A stretch of 64,000 nt of DNA from Nitrosomonas sp. (GTDB taxonomy: Bacteria; Pseudomonadota; Gammaproteobacteria; Burkholderiales; Nitrosomonadaceae). Shown here piece by piece: positions 1-9,655 of the stretch; the stretch's first letter is position 1, and the number at the start of each line of letters is the position of its first letter. The notes under the pieces are model-generated. The model ran no database searches. It saw only the letters and a list, made by a program, of their open reading frames with translations, and was not told the origin of the DNA. The position numbers were made by a program, and so were the translations under genes. Location of the stretch: NCBI GenBank assembly GCA_031316255.1, contig JALDQW010000001.1:2575485-2639484 (forward strand), given 5' to 3'.

Positions 1-514
1 TATTATGCGTTGGTTGGGGGGGTATAAGCGGATTATTCGCGCCATGCCCAATACGCCGTCACTTGTGGGGGCGGGTGTAACAGGACTTTTTGCGGCTTCC
101 GATGCCGCTGAGCAGGATAGGCGGATTGCCGAGACAATAATGAAAGCGGTCGGCTCGGTACTTTGGGTGAGTGAAGAGGAAATGCTGCATACGGTAACCG
201 CGATTTCCGGTAGCGGTCCGGCTTATGTGTTTTATTTTATTGAATCGATGCAACAGGCAGCGATAGAATTAGGTCTGACACAGAATGAAGCGAGGCAGCT
301 CAGCCTGCAAACATTTCAGGGCGCAATCAAACTTGCCAATGAAAGTGACGACGATGCGGCTGTTTTGCGTGCAAGAGTGACTTCAAGAGGCGGCACCACA
401 GAGCAGGCGATAGAATCAATGGAAGTAAGTGAGGTTAAACGTAGAATCATCGCGGCCATTCATACAGCTAACAAGCGGTCCCGGGAAATGAGTGATGAGT
501 TCGGTAAACTATGA
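1..514 (+). CDS. proC: pyrroline-5-carboxylate reductase, 3' part
   Basis: This is the C-terminal part of the NADPH-dependent enzyme that makes proline from pyrroline-5-carboxylate in the cytoplasm. The reading frame is open to the left edge of the window, so the gene starts outside it; the ATG at 5 is internal. Visible are the RAMPNTP segment that ends the nucleotide-binding half and the AISGSGPAYVF segment that opens the helical dimerisation domain, followed by TSRGGTTEQAI near the C-terminus, all typical of ProC. The stop is followed by a 59-nt gap and then a YggT gene, the usual proC-yggT-yggU order of proteobacteria. Confidence 0.95.
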   Translation, partial: IMRWLGGYKRIIRAMPNTPSLVGAGVTGLFAASDAAEQDRRIAETIMKAVGSVLWVSEEEMLHTVTAISGSGPAYVFYFIESMQQAAIELGLTQNEARQLSLQTFQGAIKLANESDDDAAVLRARVTSRGGTTEQAIESMEVSEVKRRIIAAIHTANKRSREMSDEFGKL

Positions 515-573
515 ATTTAGAACCGATAGTGACCTAAAGGGTAATCTTTGTATCAATATTTAGGAAAGTGCTT

Positions 574-1149
574 ATGACTAACCAAATTATGATTTTTCTT
601 ATAGACACTATTTTGGGACTTTTTTCCCTGGCATTATTGCTGCGTTTTTATTTCCAGTTGTTGCGCGTGCCTTATTACAACAATATTGTACAGTTTTTGA
701 TTGCGGTGACTGATTTTGTTGTGCGGCCTGCGCGTAGACTCATTCCGGGATGGAAAGGCATGGACATGTCGACACTGGTGCTGGCATGGCTGATTGAGTG
801 TGTTATTGTGACCAGTATTTATTTTTATCAAGGCATTGGCTTTGGAGCAAACATGATCACAGCTGTGGGGGTTATGGGATTGCTGGGCATGGTCGAAATT
901 GTCAAGATGACGCTGTATATCGTGCTGGTTATGATTATTGTTCAGACAATTATCTCATGGATTAATCCGTATAGTCCTCTGGCGCCTTTGCTCAATACAT
1001 TTACGCAACCATTTCTGTCTGTTTTCCGCCGGCGTATTCCACCTATTGCCAATGTAGACCTCTCGCCATTATTTGTGCTGATTATTATTCAACTGTTACT
1101 CATGATCGTGGCGGGTATCAATATGGAAGTCAAATCAATGCTAGATTAG
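574..1149 (+). CDS. yggT: YggT family integral membrane protein
   Basis: A 191-residue, very hydrophobic protein made of two tandem YGGT domains, each with a pair of membrane segments and a conserved ISWINPYSPLAP-like stretch in the second repeat (about residues 127-140). The role of the family is not firmly established; links to membrane protein handling or osmotic and cell-division phenotypes exist in other bacteria. I start it at ATG 574 because AGGAAAG lies six bases upstream; a GTG at 568 in the same frame falls inside that ribosome binding site. It sits between proC and yggU, and the following gene begins within about 10 nt, so the three are probably co-transcribed. Confidence 0.9.
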   Translation: MTNQIMIFLIDTILGLFSLALLLRFYFQLLRVPYYNNIVQFLIAVTDFVVRPARRLIPGWKGMDMSTLVLAWLIECVIVTSIYFYQGIGFGANMITAVGVMGLLGMVEIVKMTLYIVLVMIIVQTIISWINPYSPLAPLLNTFTQPFLSVFRRRIPPIANVDLSPLFVLIIIQLLLMIVAGINMEVKSMLD

Positions 1150-1156
1150 TTTGCAT

Positions 1157-1444
1157 ATGTGCTGGTTTCGACATGATGATGCACATAACCTGGTGTTAAC
1201 ATTGCATGTGCAGCCAGGCGCAAAATGTACCGAAGCTATAGGGTTGCATGGTGATGCGCTTAAAATCAAGCTTGCCGCCGCGCCTGTTGAAGGCAAGGCT
1301 AATGCTGCATTGTTAAAATATCTGGCTGAATGTTTTGAAGTACCACAAAATCAGGTGGTGCTTAAGCATGGTGAGAAATCCAGGCGTAAAACTGTCGTGA
1401 TAATACAGTCCAGACACCTGCCTGATACCCTGTTTCGATTTTAA
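1157..1444 (+). CDS. yggU: YggU/DUF167 family protein
   Basis: A 95-residue cytoplasmic protein with the DUF167 signature: LHVQPGAK near the N-terminus, then KIKLAAAPVEGKANAAL and the SRRKTVVI segment. The molecular function is unknown. The gene follows yggT after 7 nt and is probably translated from the same message. I chose ATG 1157 over the in-frame TTG at 1151 because the latter nearly abuts the yggT stop and adds only two residues. Confidence 0.88.
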   Translation: MCWFRHDDAHNLVLTLHVQPGAKCTEAIGLHGDALKIKLAAAPVEGKANAALLKYLAECFEVPQNQVVLKHGEKSRRKTVVIIQSRHLPDTLFRF

Positions 1445-1484
1445 TCGCCGGAAAATATTGAATGATAAATAGGACATTCATTTT

Positions 1485-2030
1485 GTGGCGCGGCTAATAC
1501 TATTTAATAAACCTTATGGAGTTATTTGCCAGTTTACTCAAGGATCGGGGCATGTATCGCTGAAGAATTTTATTTCATTGCCACAATTTTATCCGGCAGG
1601 CCGGCTCGATGTCGATAGCGAAGGATTGGTGCTATTAACGGATGATGGCCATTTGCAAAATAAAATAAGCCATCCCAAATATAAATTACCCAAAATCTAT
1701 TGGGTTCAAGTTGAGGGTATTCCGACGCCTGGAGCACTGGGGCAGTTGTGTCAAGGAGTCACGATTAAAAATTATGTGACACAACAGGCTGAAGCCAGAT
1801 TGATCGACGAGCCTGAGAATCTCTGGCCAAGAACACCCTCCGTGCGTTACCGCAAAAATATTCCTACAGCATGGCTGGAACTGGTGATCAAGGAGGGTAA
1901 AAATCGTCAGGTGCGGCGCATGACTGCTGCAGTAGGGTATCCTACATTAAGATTAATTCGATATTCAGTTGGACACTATACCTTGGGAAGTCTTGCCTGT
2001 GGTGATTGGCGACTGTTAAATGTAAGATAA
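1485..2030 (+). CDS. rluE: 23S rRNA pseudouridine synthase, RluE/RsuA type
   Basis: A 181-residue pseudouridine synthase of the RsuA/RluB/RluE family without an N-terminal S4 domain, which is the RluE architecture (in E. coli RluE modifies U2457 of 23S rRNA). The catalytic aspartate is D42 in the PAGRLDVDSEGLVLLT motif. Also visible are LFNKPYGV at the N-terminus and the KEGKNRQVRRMTAAVGYPT segment that closes the family fold. The start is GTG 1485, giving VARLILFNKPYG; AGGAC lies about nine bases upstream. It is separated by 40 nt from yggU. The exact target base cannot be read from sequence. Confidence 0.88.
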   Translation: MARLILFNKPYGVICQFTQGSGHVSLKNFISLPQFYPAGRLDVDSEGLVLLTDDGHLQNKISHPKYKLPKIYWVQVEGIPTPGALGQLCQGVTIKNYVTQQAEARLIDEPENLWPRTPSVRYRKNIPTAWLELVIKEGKNRQVRRMTAAVGYPTLRLIRYSVGHYTLGSLACGDWRLLNVR

Positions 2031-2458
2031 CAAAAAATTTAGTTTGTTGCGTTGGTTTTATTTCACTGAGGTAAAGCCTGTGGGTTGTTTGTGGTGGGAT
2101 ATTGAGACAAATTATTGATTATGAAGGTATTGTGGTTGAAATTTTTATTCGGTTTTTTTCTTTTACATGACGTTGAAAATTCTTGACATAAATATTAACA
2201 GTCAAGTCAATTAAGTGTTAAGATACAAAAATGTAACTTTTTTACAAATCAAGTTGGTATTGTAAGAACTAAACTAACGGTTCTAACGGTTTTTTTAAGT
2301 TCGAATAGTCGGTCTGTCGACTCGCAAAATGTTTAATCGACATAATGTGAGCATCTGAATAACCGATTATGTTTTGAAGTTTTGATTTAAGTTTATATAT
2401 GCTGCTATGAATTCGTTTAAATGAATGAATTCCAAGCTTTTAGAAGGATAATCGCTAT
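2031..2458. other. AT-rich intergenic region upstream of the desaturase
   Basis: This 428-bp stretch holds no plausible gene. It contains a TTGACA at 2183-2188, but no good -10 box at standard spacing, so I do not call a promoter. A GAATTC pair flanks an AT-rich core near 2408-2431. It presumably carries the desaturase promoter and 5' leader. Confidence 0.5.
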
Positions 2459-3649
2459 ATGATTTCAGATTTTCTTAATTTAATTTCAGGTGTCTTTGAT
2501 TTGCCATGGTGGGGTTATATCGTGGTAACTCTGGTCCTGACACATCTTACGATTGCCAGTATTACGATTTACTTGCATCGTCACTCGGCGCATAGAGCGT
2601 TGGAGTTGCACCCTATTCCCAGTCATTTTTTCCGCTTCTGGTTATGGCTGACAAGTGGAATGGTAACCAAGGAATGGACGGCCGTTCATCGAAAACATCA
2701 TGCCAAATGTGAAACGCCTGATGACCCGCATAGCCCTATAGTTTATGGTATCAAGAAAGTCCTGTCAGAGGGCGCGGAACTGTACCGGATTGAAACGAAA
2801 AATAAGGAAACGCTGGAGCGTTATGGTTATGGTACGCCGGACGATTGGGTAGAACGCAATATTTACTCTAAACATAGTGCAAAAGGCATTGCCTTAATGC
2901 TTATCATTAATGTTGTTTTGTTTGGCCCGATCGGTTTAACGATATGGGCGATACAAATGATGTGGACGCCTCTTTTTGCTGCGGGTGTAATCAATGGTAT
3001 TGGACATTACTGGGGATATCGTAATTTTCAGGCTGAAGATGCCAGCACTAATATAGTGCCTTGGGGTATTTTGATCGGCGGTGAAGAATTACATAATAAC
3101 CACCATGCCTATGCAACATCAGCGCGTTTGTCCAATAAATGGTATGAATTCGATATTGGCTGGCTCTATATTCGTCTTCTGGAAATGATGGGCCTGGCGA
3201 AAGTCAAAAAGGTTGCACCTAAGCTGCGCCTTAATAAAGATAAAACACAATGCGATGTGGATACCCTGCATGCAGTTATTTCGCATCGCTACGAAGTACT
3301 GGCCAAATATTCCAAGTCACTCAAGGCGACTTTTGCCGAAGAAATAGTGCATTTGAAAGAGTTGATTGCACATCACGATATTGATAAAACAACTTTGAAA
3401 CGCTGGCTTTTGGCTGATGCCAAAACATTACAGGAACATGAACGTGAGACGTTGAGCCAGGTGCTGAGTAATACGAAGACTCTGGATACAGTATATAACA
3501 TGCGTGAAGAGCTAATCTCGATCTGGCAGCGTTCAACCGCATCAAAGGATGAGCTTGTGAAGCAGTTGGAAGATTGGTGTAAGCGTGCCGAAGAAAGTGG
3601 CATTGAAGTACTGCGTTCGTTCTCTCAAAGATTGCGGTGTTATGCTTAA
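2459..3649 (+). CDS. membrane fatty acid (acyl-CoA/acyl-lipid delta-9) desaturase
   Basis: A 396-residue membrane di-iron desaturase that introduces a double bond into acyl chains. The three histidine boxes are intact: HRHSAH at 40-45, HRKHH at 77-81 and HNNHH at 212-216. Membrane segments occupy about 17-40, 56-70, 143-165 and 167-185. After about residue 250 the protein continues with a charged helical extension of some 140 residues that is not part of the catalytic core; this longer DesC-like form is known in beta- and gammaproteobacteria. ATG 2459 is preceded by AGAAGGA at about 10 nt. It is a single-gene unit bounded by a terminator at 3671. Confidence 0.92.
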   Translation: MISDFLNLISGVFDLPWWGYIVVTLVLTHLTIASITIYLHRHSAHRALELHPIPSHFFRFWLWLTSGMVTKEWTAVHRKHHAKCETPDDPHSPIVYGIKKVLSEGAELYRIETKNKETLERYGYGTPDDWVERNIYSKHSAKGIALMLIINVVLFGPIGLTIWAIQMMWTPLFAAGVINGIGHYWGYRNFQAEDASTNIVPWGILIGGEELHNNHHAYATSARLSNKWYEFDIGWLYIRLLEMMGLAKVKKVAPKLRLNKDKTQCDVDTLHAVISHRYEVLAKYSKSLKATFAEEIVHLKELIAHHDIDKTTLKRWLLADAKTLQEHERETLSQVLSNTKTLDTVYNMREELISIWQRSTASKDELVKQLEDWCKRAEESGIEVLRSFSQRLRCYA

Positions 3650-3670
3650 TCGCTATTTAGACTGATGAAT

Positions 3671-3699
3671 AAAAAAACCCGTTTTATACGGGTTTTTTT
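3671..3699. terminator. bidirectional rho-independent terminator
   Basis: An 11-bp stem (AAAAAAACCCG and its complement) around a TTTATA-type loop with T-runs on both strands. It lies between the convergent desaturase (+) and rpmG (-) genes and can end transcription from both. Confidence 0.85.
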
Positions 3700-3735
3700 A
3701 TTGTATAAGCATGTATAAGAAACAAGATAAATATC

Positions 3736-3891
3736 TTATTTTAATTTTGTTTCCTTATATTTGACATGCTTGCGTGCAACCGGATCAAACTTTGAGATTT
3801 CTAGTTTCTCAGGATTTGCACGTTTGTTTTTGGTTGTGGTGTAAAAGTGTCCTGTACCTGCCGAAGATTCAAGTTTTATTTTATCGCGCAT
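3736..3891 (-). CDS. rpmG: 50S ribosomal protein L33
   Basis: A 51-residue ribosomal protein read on the minus strand: it starts [20 protein letters not shown] and ends in KYKETKLK, matching bacterial L33. It is the form lacking the CxxC zinc pairs. It lies 59 nt downstream of rpmB on the same strand, the standard rpmB-rpmG pair, and ends just before the bidirectional terminator at 3671-3699. ATG at 3889-3891 is the only sensible start. Confidence 0.95.
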   Translation of the reverse strand: MRDKIKLESSAGTGHFYTTTKNKRANPEKLEISKFDPVARKHVKYKETKLK

Positions 3892-3950
3892 CGGGTCAGT
3901 TCCTTATTTCTGATTCAATATAATGAGATAAATTTAAGTAGTATTATGTG

Positions 3951-4187
3951 CTAAATGTTTTTGCCTTGCGAACGCATTTCAGCAACAACCACATCAATTC
4001 CTTTTTTATCGATTGTGCGCAAAGCTGCATTGGATAGGCGTAAGCTGATCCAGCGGTTTTCACTTTCCAGCCAAAATTTACGACGCTGCAGGTTTGGTAA
4101 AAAACGCCTTTTGGTCTTGTTGTTAGCATGAGACACATTATTTCCAGTCAACGGTTTTTTCCCCGTTACTTCACATACGCGTGCCAT
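3951..4187 (-). CDS. rpmB: 50S ribosomal protein L28
   Basis: A 78-residue L28 protein starting [20 protein letters not shown] and ending RSQGKNI, diagnostic for the family. The frame is open further upstream (to 4292), but homologues start at MARVCEV, so I take ATG 4187. It is followed on the same strand by rpmG and preceded by radC, the usual radC-rpmB-rpmG order of proteobacteria. Confidence 0.95.
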   Translation of the reverse strand: MARVCEVTGKKPLTGNNVSHANNKTKRRFLPNLQRRKFWLESENRWISLRLSNAALRTIDKKGIDVVVAEMRSQGKNI

Positions 4188-4338
4188 ATTGGTATACCCC
4201 GAAATTACAAAACCAGCATTATATCGCGATTCCAGTTTTTTTCTCAAATATATATAATCGAGGTGAGCTGATGTGTCAGCAAGCAGATTCAAAAAATTTA
4301 TAGCAGTTTGCGTTGTGATTTCAGGTTGGTTGTGGTTG

Positions 4339-5013
4339 TTAAATTAGATTTTGCTCGGCAAAAGATATGATTTTGTTTTTGCCGACAACGAAATGATCAA
4401 GAACTTTTATGTCTATTAAGTCAAGTGATTTTTTTAGGGTGTCTGTAAGATCTTTGTCGGCCTGACTGGGTTCTGCAACACCAGAAGGGTGGTTGTGTGC
4501 AAAAATGATTGCTGCGGCATTGTGGTGTAATGCGCGTTTGACGACTTCGCGTGGATAAACACTTGCTTGTGTTAGAGTTCCGCTAAAAAGTTCTTCGGTC
4601 GAAATCATATGATTTTTTGCATCCAGGAAGATTGCGATGAAGACCTCATGCAGTTTGTTCGTAAGGCTTAGTCGTAGGAATTCGCGGACAAGTTGTGGTG
4701 TATTCATGGCGTTTCCTTGCTCCAGTTTTTCTTCCAGGGTGCGCCGTGACATTTCAAGAACTGCTTGTAATTGTGTATATTTGGCAACGCCGATACCCGG
4801 GAAATTGCATAATGATGACTGGTCTGCAGAAAAAAGGCTGGTAAGGCTGCCAAAATGAGTGAGTAGAGTTCTGGCCAGTTCAACGGCACTTTTGCCGGCG
4901 GTGCCTGTACGCAGGAAAATAGCGAGTAATTCCGTATCAGACAAGTTCTTTGCGCCTATTTTCAAAAGCTTTTCGCGAGGGCGTTCGGCGACTGGCCAAT
5001 CTGTGATTGCCAT
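4339..5013 (-). CDS. radC: RadC family JAB-domain protein
   Basis: A 224-residue RadC homologue. The N-terminal third has a helix-hairpin-helix-like part ([18 protein letters not shown]), and the C-terminal half is a JAB1/MPN metalloprotease-like domain with the [14 protein letters not shown] motif (HxHx7SxxD) that binds zinc. Despite the historical name, a direct DNA-repair role is not established. I take ATG 5013 (MAITDWP), which matches family N-termini; an in-frame TTG at 5022 adds only MIF. Confidence 0.93.
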   Translation of the reverse strand: MAITDWPVAERPREKLLKIGAKNLSDTELLAIFLRTGTAGKSAVELARTLLTHFGSLTSLFSADQSSLCNFPGIGVAKYTQLQAVLEMSRRTLEEKLEQGNAMNTPQLVREFLRLSLTNKLHEVFIAIFLDAKNHMISTEELFSGTLTQASVYPREVVKRALHHNAAAIIFAHNHPSGVAEPSQADKDLTDTLKKSLDLIDIKVLDHFVVGKNKIISFAEQNLI

Positions 5014-5174
5014 AAAGATCAATTTTAAGTTTAGGGGGTGTTTTGTTTTACGGCATTACCCTTATTTGATTGAGTTGGATTGTGAATATTATGATGTGTG
5101 CCGGTCTTCCAAAGGCTGATAAAGTTCGATATTGATCTGCCTTGTACTTAAAGAAAAGGATTTCTCTAATCTCG

Positions 5175-6401
5175 ATGAAAAAAAAAGACAATATGCATTC
5201 TTTTTCAGGAAAACGTCTGTTGCTCGGGGTAACTGGAGGCGTGGCGGCATACAAAGCAGCTGAGCTTGCCCGATTGCTGACACAGGAAGGATGCGTTGTA
5301 CAGACTGTAATGACTGAATCTGCATGCCGCTTTGTTGGTCCGGTTACTTTCCAGTCATTGACTGGACAGTCCGTTTTTACCGAATTATGGGAAACGAATG
5401 CGGCAAGTAATATGGCGCATATTTACCTATCCAGAAGCGTTGATATGATATTAATTGCCCCGGCAAGTGCGGATTTTATCGCCAAACTGGCCTGTGGTCT
5501 GGCGAACGACCTGTTAACGACGCTATGTCTGGCACGTGATTGTCCGTTGATGATCGCGCCTGCAATGAATCGGCAGATGTGGGAAAATCCGGCAACGCAG
5601 CGTAATATTGATTGTCTGAAAAGAGACGGTGTGTTGATTCTTGGTCCGGCAAACGGAGGGCAAGCCTGTGGCGAAATAGGCATGGGACGCATGCTTGAGG
5701 CAGCAGAATTGTTGGCGATTGTTAAAGCAAAATTATGTACTGACTTTGCCAACTTGTTAAACGGTAAGAATGTTTTAATAACGGCAGGGCCGACTTATGA
5801 AGCCATCGATGCAGTACGCGGTATTACCAATATCAGTTCGGGTAAGATGGGGTACGCCATTGCGCAGGCTGCTGTGGAAGCGGGCGCAAATGTTAAGTTG
5901 ATATCAGGTCCGACCAGTTTGCATCCACCCGCTGCAGCAGTCTTGGTAAATGTGTTGAGCGCGCAGGAAATGATGAAGGCAGTTAACGAAGAAATTGGCG
6001 GTACGGATATTTTTATCAGTGTTGCCGCTGTGGCAGATTACCGTGCTGCAGTGGTCAGTCCAAAAAAACTGAAAAAATCCGATCAAAAATGGATGCTTGA
6101 ACTGGTGTCGAATCCGGATATTCTGCAATATGTTAGCCATTTGCCGGAACCACCATTTTGTGTCGGTTTTGCCGCGGAAACAGATAATCTGGAGAAGAAT
6201 GCGGCGCTTAAGCGTCAGAGAAAGAAATTGCCGTTACTGGTTGCCAATCGGGCGCAAGAAGCAATGGGGACAGATGAAACCGCATTGATACTGTTCGATG
6301 ATGCCGGCAAGCATGTTCTTAAGAAAGCATCCAAATATCTTCAGGCGAAGCAATTGATCAGACATATTGCTTTATTATACGAACAACAGAACGGTAATTA
6401 A
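5175..6401 (+). CDS. coaBC: bifunctional phosphopantothenoylcysteine decarboxylase / phosphopantothenate-cysteine ligase
   Basis: Catalyses two steps of coenzyme A synthesis. The flavoprotein CoaC half (about residues 10-190) shows the GVTGGVAAYKAAEL start, the PAMNRQMWENP motif and the substrate-clamp cysteine in GGQACGEIGMGRM. The CoaB half (about 195-400) has ITAGPTYEAIDAVRGI, NISSGKMG and the lysine cluster KKLKK. The length of 408 residues fits E. coli CoaBC. Two starts are possible, ATG 5175 and ATG 5193; AAAGGA lies 14 nt upstream of the former. dut follows after 12 nt, so the two are likely one operon. Confidence 0.95.
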   Translation: MKKKDNMHSFSGKRLLLGVTGGVAAYKAAELARLLTQEGCVVQTVMTESACRFVGPVTFQSLTGQSVFTELWETNAASNMAHIYLSRSVDMILIAPASADFIAKLACGLANDLLTTLCLARDCPLMIAPAMNRQMWENPATQRNIDCLKRDGVLILGPANGGQACGEIGMGRMLEAAELLAIVKAKLCTDFANLLNGKNVLITAGPTYEAIDAVRGITNISSGKMGYAIAQAAVEAGANVKLISGPTSLHPPAAAVLVNVLSAQEMMKAVNEEIGGTDIFISVAAVADYRAAVVSPKKLKKSDQKWMLELVSNPDILQYVSHLPEPPFCVGFAAETDNLEKNAALKRQRKKLPLLVANRAQEAMGTDETALILFDDAGKHVLKKASKYLQAKQLIRHIALLYEQQNGN

Positions 6402-6413
6402 TCAGGCAATGAT

Positions 6414-6863
6414 ATGACAACTATAGATGTAAAAATACTGGATAAACGTTTACACGAACAACTGCCGTCGTATGCGACACCGGGTTCCGCTGGACTGGAT
6501 TTGAGAGCTTGTATCGATCAAACTGAAACAATTGAAGTAGGGCAGACAATTTTGATTCCAAGTGGTATTGCGATACATATTGCAAACCCCGGATTGGCGG
6601 CAATGGTGTTACCACGTTCTGGGTTGGGACATAAGCATGGCATCGTTTTAGGAAATCTGGTCGGTCTTATTGATTCCGATTACCAAGGCCAGATCTTTGT
6701 GTCCTGCTGGAACCGGGGGCAGGCATCTTTTGAATTAAATCCGATGGAACGTATTGCACAACTGATTGTGGTGCCTGTTGTGCAGGTTGATTTTAACGTT
6801 GTGGAAAATTTTGATGAAAGTCTGCGTGGAGAAAACGGTTTCGGAAGTACCGGTAAGCATTAA
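6414..6863 (+). CDS. dut: deoxyuridine 5'-triphosphate nucleotidohydrolase (dUTPase)
   Basis: Hydrolyses dUTP to dUMP and pyrophosphate, keeping uracil out of DNA and feeding dTMP synthesis. All five trimeric dUTPase motifs are present in 149 residues: [42 protein letters not shown] and the C-terminal [12 protein letters not shown] arm that closes over the active site. The stop codon overlaps the next start (TAATG), so it is translationally coupled to the DUF192 gene. coaBC-dut is a common proteobacterial pair. Confidence 0.96.
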   Translation: MTTIDVKILDKRLHEQLPSYATPGSAGLDLRACIDQTETIEVGQTILIPSGIAIHIANPGLAAMVLPRSGLGHKHGIVLGNLVGLIDSDYQGQIFVSCWNRGQASFELNPMERIAQLIVVPVVQVDFNVVENFDESLRGENGFGSTGKH

Positions 6864-7324
6864 TGTTAAGTTCGTCACGTCTAAAAACGTTAATCCATTA
6901 TTTTTTTATTTGCTTCATGATGCATCCCATGTATGTGGATGCATTAGATTTACCAACGATTCCTTTACAAATATCCCATCATATGCTGTTAGCAGAGGTG
7001 GCAAATACGCGAAATTCCCGAGAACAGGGACTGATGTTTCGTAAGGTGCTCGCTGAAAATACAGGGATGTTATTTGTGTTTCCAAAGAGTGCCTACTATG
7101 GCATGTGGATGAAAAACACGGTGATTCCGTTAAGTGTAGCTTTTATTGATGAAAAGGGCGTTATCATTAATATTGCTGATATGCAGCCTCATTCCCTCAC
7201 AGCACATTATTCTGCCGGGCCGGCGAAATACGCGCTGGAAATGAACGTCGGCTGGTTTGCAAGCAGGGGAATCAGTATAGGCAGTCAGATTGTCGGACTT
7301 GAGCATGTGCCTGCGGCATATTAA
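6863..7324 (+). CDS. DUF192 family exported protein
   Basis: A 153-residue protein with an N-terminal hydrophobic stretch (about residues 10-27, ending near YVDALDLP) that looks like a signal peptide, followed by a DUF192 domain: NTRNSREQGLMFR, GMLFVFP, MWMKNTVIPLSVAFID and YALEMNVGWF. The function is unknown. The ATG overlaps the dut stop by one base. Its 3' end overlaps the convergent ffh gene by 4 nt. Confidence 0.87.
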   Translation: MLSSSRLKTLIHYFFICFMMHPMYVDALDLPTIPLQISHHMLLAEVANTRNSREQGLMFRKVLAENTGMLFVFPKSAYYGMWMKNTVIPLSVAFIDEKGVIINIADMQPHSLTAHYSAGPAKYALEMNVGWFASRGISIGSQIVGLEHVPAAY

Positions 7325-8670
7325 CGCATGCGCGGAAACATTCCTTTTAGTCCGCGCATCATTTTTGACATGCCGCCCTTATTCATCATTTTCATCATTT
7401 TTCTTGCCTGTTCAAATTGAGAAAGAAGGCGGTTTACTTCTTGAACTGTCACACCTGCACCCGCTGCAATACGCCTTTTACGCGAAGCCTTGAGAATATC
7501 CGGCTTAACGCGTTCTTGTTGTGTCATCGAATTTATGATGGCTTCGGTGCGGTTGATTACTTTATCATCCACATTCACGTTTTGTGCGGCCTGACTCAAC
7601 TGGGCAGGCAATTTGTCCAGCATTGCACTCATACCTCCCATTTTTTTCATTTGTTGAAATTGTGCTTTAAAGTCATTCAAATCAAAACCCTTGCCTGATT
7701 TGACCTTTTGCATCAGTTTTTTTGCTTCACGTTCATCAGTGCTGCGCTGGGCCTCTTCAATTAGACCAAGAACATCACCCATGCCCAGAATGCGCGATGC
7801 CATGCGATCAGGATGAAATGCTTCCAGGCCGGTTAATTTTTCCGCAACACCTGTAAATTTAATGGGTTTTCCAGTGATATGCTTGACGGACAAAGCGGCG
7901 CCGCCTCGCGCATCACCGTCCAACTTGGTTAAAATAACGCCCGTAAGCGGTAAAGCTTCCGAAAAAGCTTTTGCAGTATTCACGGCATCCTGGCCTTGCA
8001 TGGCGTCAACGACAAAAAGGGTCTCAATCGGTTTGAGCAGTGTTTCGAGTTCACTGATTTCCTTCATCATCGCTTCATCAATACCCAACCTGCCCGCAGT
8101 ATCGACAATCAAAACATCATGATGATGTTTACGCGCATAATCTAGTGCGGTTGTTCCGATTTCTCCGGGTTGTTGTCCTTCCTGAACCGGGAAAAAATCG
8201 GCTCCGGATTGAGTCGCCAGTAATTCCAATTGATGAATAGCCGCAGGGCGATAAATGTCACAGGAAACCAGCAAAACCTTTTTCTTTTTTTGTTCGATGA
8301 GCCATTTGGCAAGTTTTCCACTGCTGGTTGTTTTTCCGGCGCCCTGTAAACCCGCCATTAGAATAACAGCGGGGGGTGTTGTAGAAAGATTGAGGCTTTC
8401 TATTTCACCACCCATGATGGCAATGAGTTCCTGGTGTACAACACCTACAAAAGCTTGCCCGGGTGTCAAACTGCCCATGACTTCGTGACCGATAGCTTTT
8501 TCTTTGACGCGCGCAATAAATTCTTTTACAACAGGTAGGGCAACATCTGCTTCAAGCAGAGCCAGACGAACTTCACGCAATGCCTTTTGAATATTGCTTT
8601 CAGTGAGTCTTGCCTCACCTTTAAGCGTTTTGATGACATCAGAAAGTCGGCCTGTTAGATTCTCAAACAT
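7321..8670 (-). CDS. ffh: signal recognition particle protein Ffh
   Basis: The GTPase subunit of the signal recognition particle, which targets nascent membrane proteins to FtsY and the translocon. N domain about 1-90; G domain with GLQGAGKTTSSGKLA (P-loop), DTAGRLGIDE and TKLDGDARGG; then a methionine-rich M domain (about 300-449) ending in runs such as KMMKMMNKGGMSKMM that bind 4.5S RNA and signal sequences. Length 449 is normal. The gene is monocistronic on the minus strand and diverges from the ccsA-like gene at 8813. Confidence 0.97.
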   Translation of the reverse strand: MFENLTGRLSDVIKTLKGEARLTESNIQKALREVRLALLEADVALPVVKEFIARVKEKAIGHEVMGSLTPGQAFVGVVHQELIAIMGGEIESLNLSTTPPAVILMAGLQGAGKTTSSGKLAKWLIEQKKKKVLLVSCDIYRPAAIHQLELLATQSGADFFPVQEGQQPGEIGTTALDYARKHHHDVLIVDTAGRLGIDEAMMKEISELETLLKPIETLFVVDAMQGQDAVNTAKAFSEALPLTGVILTKLDGDARGGAALSVKHITGKPIKFTGVAEKLTGLEAFHPDRMASRILGMGDVLGLIEEAQRSTDEREAKKLMQKVKSGKGFDLNDFKAQFQQMKKMGGMSAMLDKLPAQLSQAAQNVNVDDKVINRTEAIINSMTQQERVKPDILKASRKRRIAAGAGVTVQEVNRLLSQFEQARKMMKMMNKGGMSKMMRGLKGMFPRMR

Positions 8671-8812
8671 ACTAGAAACCTCAGTAAATAAATGGATACG
8701 GATATTGAAATTGTTTTTTTGTCAAAATTCACGAAATATGCAGATGAAAACTATGAATTTGTAAAAGTGCCATGTAGACTTAGCAGTTGTCCCTATTTTT
8801 AAGATCATATCG

Positions 8813-9655
8813 ATGATTGACATTTTAACTTATCTTGCGGCTTTTTTGCTTTATATCCTGGTGGGTTTGTTAATATGGCGTAATCTTCACGAGCAGCCCC
8901 AGCTACTAAAGAAAAAAGAAGATAATAGTGCAGTTACTGTACATTACATTCACTACGCCATGCTTGCGCCATTGATGTTGCACGCTTTGGCGCTTTATCA
9001 GTCTATTCTTGCTGGAACAGGATTGAATCTGGGGGTCGGTAGCGCTGTTTCATTGATTGTTTGGCTAACAGCATTTATTTATTGGTTCTCAGGGTTTTTT
9101 AGCCGTTATCAGGGGTTGCAATCTTTGCTCGCGCCGATTGCAGCGGCTGCCGCGATAGCAGTGTTGCTGCCATTGGTTTTTCCTTCGTTAAAACCACTGG
9201 AAAATACCGAATTACCAGCGTTTAAGGCGCATCTGATTGTTGCGATGTCGGCATATAGCCTTTTAACGATTGCGGCTTTGCATGCGGTGTTAATGACGGT
9301 TGTTGAGTATCAGTTACATCATCCGGCTGCACACTCATTATTGACCAATTTGCCGCCATTGCTGGCGATGGAAAAGCTGCTGTTTGGTATTATTTCGGTA
9401 GGGTTCGTACTGTTGACATTAACGTTGCTTAGTGGCGTCGTATTTTCCAAGGAAGTTTTTGGTCAGCCGCTGACATTTTCGCATAAGACATTGTTTGGTT
9501 TTATTTCATGGGGAACTTTCGCGGCCTTATTGATAGGACGACAATTCTACGGTTGGCGCGGCAGGATTGCAATACGCTGGACATTGGTTGGATTCGTTAT
9601 GCTGCTACTTGCCTATATCGGTAGTAAATTTGTTTTGGAAATAATATTGAGTTAA
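8813..9655 (+). CDS. CcsA/YpjD-type cytochrome c assembly membrane protein
   Basis: A 280-residue protein with about eight membrane segments belonging to the cytochrome c assembly (CcsA/ResC/HemX) superfamily. The C-terminal WGTFAALLIGRQFYGWRG segment resembles the conserved W-rich and histidine-containing region of the family, although this is the short YpjD-like form and may not itself be the haem lyase. It diverges from ffh, a neighbourhood common in betaproteobacteria. In an organism this rich in c-type cytochromes a role in haem delivery is plausible but inferred. Confidence 0.8.
   Translation: MIDILTYLAAFLLYILVGLLIWRNLHEQPQLLKKKEDNSAVTVHYIHYAMLAPLMLHALALYQSILAGTGLNLGVGSAVSLIVWLTAFIYWFSGFFSRYQGLQSLLAPIAAAAAIAVLLPLVFPSLKPLENTELPAFKAHLIVAMSAYSLLTIAALHAVLMTVVEYQLHHPAAHSLLTNLPPLLAMEKLLFGIISVGFVLLTLTLLSGVVFSKEVFGQPLTFSHKTLFGFISWGTFAALLIGRQFYGWRGRIAIRWTLVGFVMLLLAYIGSKFVLEIILS

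Noticed and set aside
2183..2224. TTGACA box upstream of the desaturase
   Set aside because: No -10 box at 16-18 bp; the TAAGAT at 2219 is 30 bp away.
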